Positions 60,836-64,000 of a stretch of DNA of 64,000 nt are shown piece by piece (position 1 is the first letter of the stretch; the number at the start of each line of letters is the position of its first letter). Origin of the DNA: Cyanidium caldarium (taxonomy: Eukaryota > Rhodophyta > Bangiophyceae > Cyanidiales > Cyanidiaceae); the NCBI GenBank assembly GCA_026184775.1, contig JANCYW010000007.1, positions 310,001 to 374,000 of the forward strand, read 5' to 3'. The notes under the pieces are model-generated. The model saw nothing but the letters and a program-made list of their open reading frames with translations, searched no databases and was not told where the DNA came from. The position numbers and the translations under genes were made by a program.

Positions 60836-61012
60836 ATGAGCCGGAACCGCCGACGGTTCTGGCGCGCATTTCAGAGTGCCAAGCGAGTCGTGCTGAGGCC
60901 GCTCTTGACGGGCATTATGTTAGGCATAGGGGCCACGATGGGCCGGTTGATCGTGCGGCGATACCTGATGCGACGACGACCGCGGCTGACTTCCACCGTC
61001 GTGCAAGTGTAG
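60836..61012 (+). CDS. Small single-span basic membrane protein (58 residues)
   Basis: The frame starts MSRNRRRFWRAFQSAKRVVL, continues with one hydrophobic segment PLLTGIMLGIGATMGRLIV (about residues 22-40) containing a GxxxG-like Gly pattern (GIMLGIGATMG), and ends RRYLMRRRPRLTSTVVQV. Strong positive charge on both sides of the span resembles tiny mitochondrial outer or inner membrane subunits (TOM5/6/7-like, small respiratory-chain subunits), but no family was matched. It fills the gap between MPP beta and MTH1 and stops 95 bp before the MTH1 stop. Coding status rests on composition and the clean hydrophobic block. Confidence 0.5.
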   Translation: MSRNRRRFWRAFQSAKRVVLRPLLTGIMLGIGATMGRLIVRRYLMRRRPRLTSTVVQV

Positions 61013-61107
61013 GCGTTGCGAAAGTATGGAATACCCCAAGGGGAGGGCGCACAGGTTCGATGACTGGCCTTCGAGATCGGCTGGCCAACGCCGGGCGCCT
61101 GGCGGTG

Positions 61108-61767
61108 CTATTCGATGGAGAGCGGGTCGGGCGGATCGCCGTGCTCGACGCGGTGCTCTAGGATGCGCTCGGCGTCTCGATCGTACCGGAAGGAGGCGTA
61201 TAGGAAGGTGGCCGCAGTGGATGCCGTCGAACTCGAGAGCACGCGTCCGTACGTCGGCGACCGATAGATCTGGTCATCCGCCTGCAGCAACTGCGGCAGC
61301 CAGATGCGGTCATCGGGCCACATGTGCGCATACGGGATTTCGGTGCGCCGGAACCACTGCGGACGCATCTCGTCGCTCTCTCGCGGTGCCCGGCACGGAC
61401 ATATGGTGCCGCTAAACAGCAAGACATCCATCGGCGCAGCGCCGTCCCGGTCGAAACGAAAGCGCAGCACGCCCGCATACCGCAAACTGCGCGCCTCCCG
61501 CTCTATCCTGGTGCACACGCTCTGCTCCCCGGAGTGTCGCTCTCCATCTACACAGTGCACCCCGGCCTCCTCCACCAGCTCCCGTTGTGCCGCTACTGGA
61601 GCCGATTCGCCGGCCTCGATCTTGCCGCCGAAACCGTTCCATTTTCCCTGGCCAAACCCGCGTTTCTTCCAACCTAGCAGGATGCACTCGCCGTCCGGAC
61701 TGTTCCAGTGATAACCGATAAACAGCGTGTATCGTTTGATGCGCTCCGGGCTGCCATTCCACGTCAT
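61108..61767 (-). CDS. NUDT1: MTH1/NUDT1-type oxidised purine nucleotide hydrolase
   Basis: 219 residues. Hydrolyses 8-oxo-dGTP and related nucleotides, protecting DNA from oxidative mutation. Diagnostic MTH1 strings: LGWKKRGFGQGKWNGFGGKI, Nudix box GKIEAGESAPVAAQRELVEE followed by AGV, ESDEMRPQWFRRTEIPYAHM and WPDDRIWLPQLLQ (the WPDD pair that binds the purine in human MTH1). It is about 60 residues longer than human MTH1 (156): a 12-residue N-terminal addition, an insert after the Nudix box and a C-terminal tail after about residue 165. The start is ATG 61767, the first Met. Divergent from pyruvate kinase (224-bp spacer). Confidence 0.93.
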   Translation of the reverse strand: MTWNGSPERIKRYTLFIGYHWNSPDGECILLGWKKRGFGQGKWNGFGGKIEAGESAPVAAQRELVEEAGVHCVDGERHSGEQSVCTRIEREARSLRYAGVLRFRFDRDGAAPMDVLLFSGTICPCRAPRESDEMRPQWFRRTEIPYAHMWPDDRIWLPQLLQADDQIYRSPTYGRVLSSSTASTAATFLYASFRYDRDAERILEHRVEHGDPPDPLSIE

Positions 61768-61991
61768 ACCCGCTTGCCAGGTGTTCAGCCGCGCGCGATG
61801 GCCTGCGCGCTTCCCGCCCGGAGCGTTCCGTTGCGATTCGAAGCCGTCGGCGGCGGGCGCAACGGCGATTGGGCCCTCGGCGCTGCCTTCAACTTGCGCT
61901 GGCCATGGACGCAGACAAGGCACAGCGAGGAAGCTTCGGCGGGACCGGTGAAAATCCAGATACAGTAGATCACTGGAGGATCATCCAGGGG

Positions 61992-64000
61992 ATGTCGTTT
62001 CTGGGTCCGGTTGGCCACCACGGCATCGTGGTCGGCGGTCGCCGACGACGGCAACAACAGCGACGCCTCCGGAGCGCCGACAACGGCCGACCGTTTACCC
62101 CGAGCGCCGCGGGGCCACCGCTCGGTTTCCATCGACACAGATACGTGCACCCGTCGTTTCCGTGTCGGATGACCATTGCCAGCGAGCCATTGAGTGCCGC
62201 GCCCGGTGTCAAGGCGGATACGGCGCACGTCTCCGCCCTCTTTCCGGAGCGCTTCCGGCCGTTCCTCACCGAACTGGACGACGGCAGCGTCGCGTCACGG
62301 GATGTGCCCCAATTTCACGCGCGGCGCACCAAGATTGTGTGCACGATCGGGCCGGCCACTGCGAGTTATGCGGAGTTGTTGAAGATGGCGGCGCTGGGCA
62401 TGAATGTGGTGCGCCTGAACATGTCACACGGTGACTACACGTTCCACAGCGAGGTCATTGCGCACGTGCGACGCATCAATACCGAGTCGCCGTTCGTGCT
62501 GGCCACCATGCTGGACATCGGTTCGTTGGATTCGGTGCGGCTGGGCCAGATGCCCGGCAACGAGATGGCGCTGTCGCCCGGCGACCGGCTGATCATCACC
62601 ACCCGACACCAGGCCGAGTACCCCGACATGATGACCGAGGTGAGCGACGACGCGTTCATGGCGGTGGTGCAGAGTGGCGATGTGATTGAGGTGCGCGGCA
62701 ATGCCGACGGCAGCGTGGTGCTGCTGCGCGTGGCCGAGGTGACTGCCGATGGCACCGATGCCGATTGCGTGGTGATGGAAGGCGGCACAATACGCAGCCG
62801 CGCCCCGATTGGCGTACGCGGCAAGAGTCTGCGCTCGCCCATACTCAACGCCGAGGAGATGGAGCGCGATCTGGATTTTGCGGTGCAGGAGCGCGTGGAG
62901 GCAGTGGCGCTGTCGTTTGTGGAGGCGCCTGAACACATCTGGGACGTGAAGCGGCAGCTGAAAGAGCGCGGTGCCAGCAATACCGCGGTTGTGGCCAAAA
63001 TCGAGAGCGTCGCCGCCCTGGAACGACTGAGCGACATCGCCGAGGCCGCCGACGCGGTGATGATCGCCCGCGGCGACCTGGGCGCCGCCGTCCGCTACGA
63101 TATGGTGCCGTACTGGCAACAACGTATCGCGCAAATGTGTCGGGCGCACGGCAAGCCGTGCATTGTGTCCACCCACTTTTTGGAGAGCATGGTGCTGTAT
63201 CCGACGCCGACGCGCGCCGAAGTGACCGACATCAGCGAGGCGGTGAAGCAGCGCGTGGACGCCCTGATGCTCACCACCGAGACCGCCAGCGGCAAGTATC
63301 CGCTGCGAGCGCTGTCGCTGATGAGCACAGTGGCGCTGCGGGTGGAGGGCAAACTGGCCGAAGACTGCCGACTGGCGGAGCTGCCACCGCCGCTGGTGTC
63401 GCATCGACGATGGGCGCGCGGCATCAGTCTGGTGGCGGAGCGGGTGTGCTCGTCGGCCACGACAATCGCCGAACGGCTGAACGCCGCCGCCATTATCTGC
63501 TTCACGCAGCGCGGCTTTATGGCCAACCTGCTGGCGCGCTGTCGACCGCTCTGCCCCATATACGCGTTCACCAACAGCGTCATTGCGCGCAACAAGATGA
63601 GCGTGCTGTTTGGCGTGCGGCCGTTCCGCATCCTCTTCGATGGCGATCCGGAGGTGACCGTGCAGCGCGCCATCGATGAGCTGCTGGATCGGCAGGCACT
63701 GACGCGCGGGGACCGCGTCGTGGTGGTGGCCGATATTCTCGGCGGAAAGAATCGCGCCACGGAGGAGGAGATGTTGTTGGTGTTTGGCGGGCTCGATCCG
63801 GAGAACCGCGGCTACATCAGTCGGGAGCTGCTGCGCAAGGGACTGCGCGAGATGGGTTTGAAGGCCGGCGACGATGTGGAGCTGGAGACGTGGCTCGATG
63901 AGTACGACGAGCGGCAGGGACTGGTGGAGGAGTGCTTTACGGCTTCCGACGTGGATGCTTGCGTTTTGGATCGGCAGCAGCTGTGCGGAGATATGGAGGG
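61992..64000 (+). CDS. PK: Pyruvate kinase with EF-hand-like C-terminal tail, 3'-partial
   Basis: Open to the window end (about 669 codons seen). From ATG 61992 there is an Arg-rich N-terminal 59-residue extension resembling a plastid transit peptide; ATG 62169 (MTIASEP) gives the form without it. Core: RTKIVCTIGPATASY, MNVVRLNMSHGDY (substrate/K+ site Arg, Asn, Ser), VVAKIES (catalytic Lys and Glu), AVMIARGDLGAAV and CIVSTHFLESMV. The usual DTKGPEIR motif reads DIGSLDSVR, so the Thr/Lys/Glu of that loop are lost, reminiscent of diverged plastid alpha-type enzymes. After the C domain (RVVVVADILGG, about 575-590) comes an EF-hand-like stretch, VFGGLDPENRGYISRELL and more acidic helix, not part of normal pyruvate kinase. 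Confidence 0.85.
   Translation, partial: MSFLGPVGHHGIVVGGRRRRQQQRRLRSADNGRPFTPSAAGPPLGFHRHRYVHPSFPCRMTIASEPLSAAPGVKADTAHVSALFPERFRPFLTELDDGSVASRDVPQFHARRTKIVCTIGPATASYAELLKMAALGMNVVRLNMSHGDYTFHSEVIAHVRRINTESPFVLATMLDIGSLDSVRLGQMPGNEMALSPGDRLIITTRHQAEYPDMMTEVSDDAFMAVVQSGDVIEVRGNADGSVVLLRVAEVTADGTDADCVVMEGGTIRSRAPIGVRGKSLRSPILNAEEMERDLDFAVQERVEAVALSFVEAPEHIWDVKRQLKERGASNTAVVAKIESVAALERLSDIAEAADAVMIARGDLGAAVRYDMVPYWQQRIAQMCRAHGKPCIVSTHFLESMVLYPTPTRAEVTDISEAVKQRVDALMLTTETASGKYPLRALSLMSTVALRVEGKLAEDCRLAELPPPLVSHRRWARGISLVAERVCSSATTIAERLNAAAIICFTQRGFMANLLARCRPLCPIYAFTNSVIARNKMSVLFGVRPFRILFDGDPEVTVQRAIDELLDRQALTRGDRVVVVADILGGKNRATEEEMLLVFGGLDPENRGYISRELLRKGLREMGLKAGDDVELETWLDEYDERQGLVEECFTASDVDACVLDRQQLCGDME

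Noticed and set aside
61045-61065. GGTTCGA string resembling a tRNA T-loop
   Set aside because: Flanking bases do not form a T stem and no acceptor or anticodon arm is found nearby.
62424-63404. Minus-strand frame opposite pyruvate kinase
   Set aside because: His-rich antisense shadow with no motif.
1-64000. Transposons, retroelements or other mobile elements
   Set aside because: No transposase, reverse transcriptase, integrase or long terminal/inverted repeats were recognised; duplications seen are of host genes or short spacers.

Overview
This window looks like nuclear DNA of a compact, intron-poor, GC-rich unicellular red alga, most likely of the Cyanidiophyceae (Cyanidioschyzon/Cyanidium-like). 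About 37 protein genes, one tRNA gene and two decayed gene copies sit on both strands with short spacers (often 50-300 bp). Every protein gene reads as one uninterrupted frame. The clearest lineage clue is tRNA-Pro(AGG) at 7659-7818, which is complete only if two introns are removed, one in the D-loop and one at the usual 37/38 site. Ectopic tRNA introns are a known Cyanidiophyceae trait. Floridean-starch type debranching enzyme, ascorbate peroxidase, a plastid-type pyruvate kinase, a YqgF protein and a BRUTUS-like E3 ligase fit a photosynthetic eukaryote. The lineage call is inference; no plastid sequence is present.

Layout. 1-5.4 kb: 5'-truncated glycosyltransferase/R-type lectin-like gene, prefoldin 6, ascorbate peroxidase, a doubtful small ORF. 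5.5-17 kb: type II NADH dehydrogenase with EF-hand, the split tRNA-Pro, TFIIH p52 (TFB2), adenylosuccinate synthetase, a small conserved-looking protein, SRP receptor beta, ITPase, asparagine synthetase, YqgF. 17.3-27.3 kb: hemerythrin/RING E3 ligase; a 1351-residue protein joining CDK-like (probably inactive) kinase, cyclin box, F-box and leucine-rich repeats; SIRT6/7-type sirtuin. 27.4-41.5 kb: HD2/nucleoplasmin-like protein, propionyl-CoA carboxylase beta, LEO1, a coiled-coil protein, ABCC transporter, TFIIF alpha, ELO elongase. 41.6-48.2 kb: isoamylase, phosphatidylinositol synthase, HSBP1, glutamate dehydrogenase, a cap-methyltransferase-like protein without a visible SAM motif. 48.3-55.4 kb: four tandem type II membrane glycosyltransferase-like copies (two interrupted by nonsense codons) and a divergent GT49/LARGE-like gene. 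55.5-64 kb: SERCA-type Ca2+ ATPase with a long presequence, mitochondrial processing peptidase beta, a 58-residue membrane protein, MTH1-type Nudix hydrolase, and a pyruvate kinase with an EF-hand-like tail cut by the window end.

How the genes relate. There are no operons; most neighbours are divergent pairs sharing 150-550 bp promoters or convergent pairs with 50-200 bp between stops. Themes recur: transcription and chromatin (TFB2, TFIIF alpha, LEO1, sirtuin, HD2-like), nucleotide sanitation (ITPase, MTH1), nitrogen metabolism (AsnB, GDH, ADSS), and secretory-pathway glycosylation. The main novelty candidate is the kinase-cyclin-F-box-LRR fusion at 21192-25247, which would place a CDK/cyclin-like module and an SCF-type substrate receptor on one chain.
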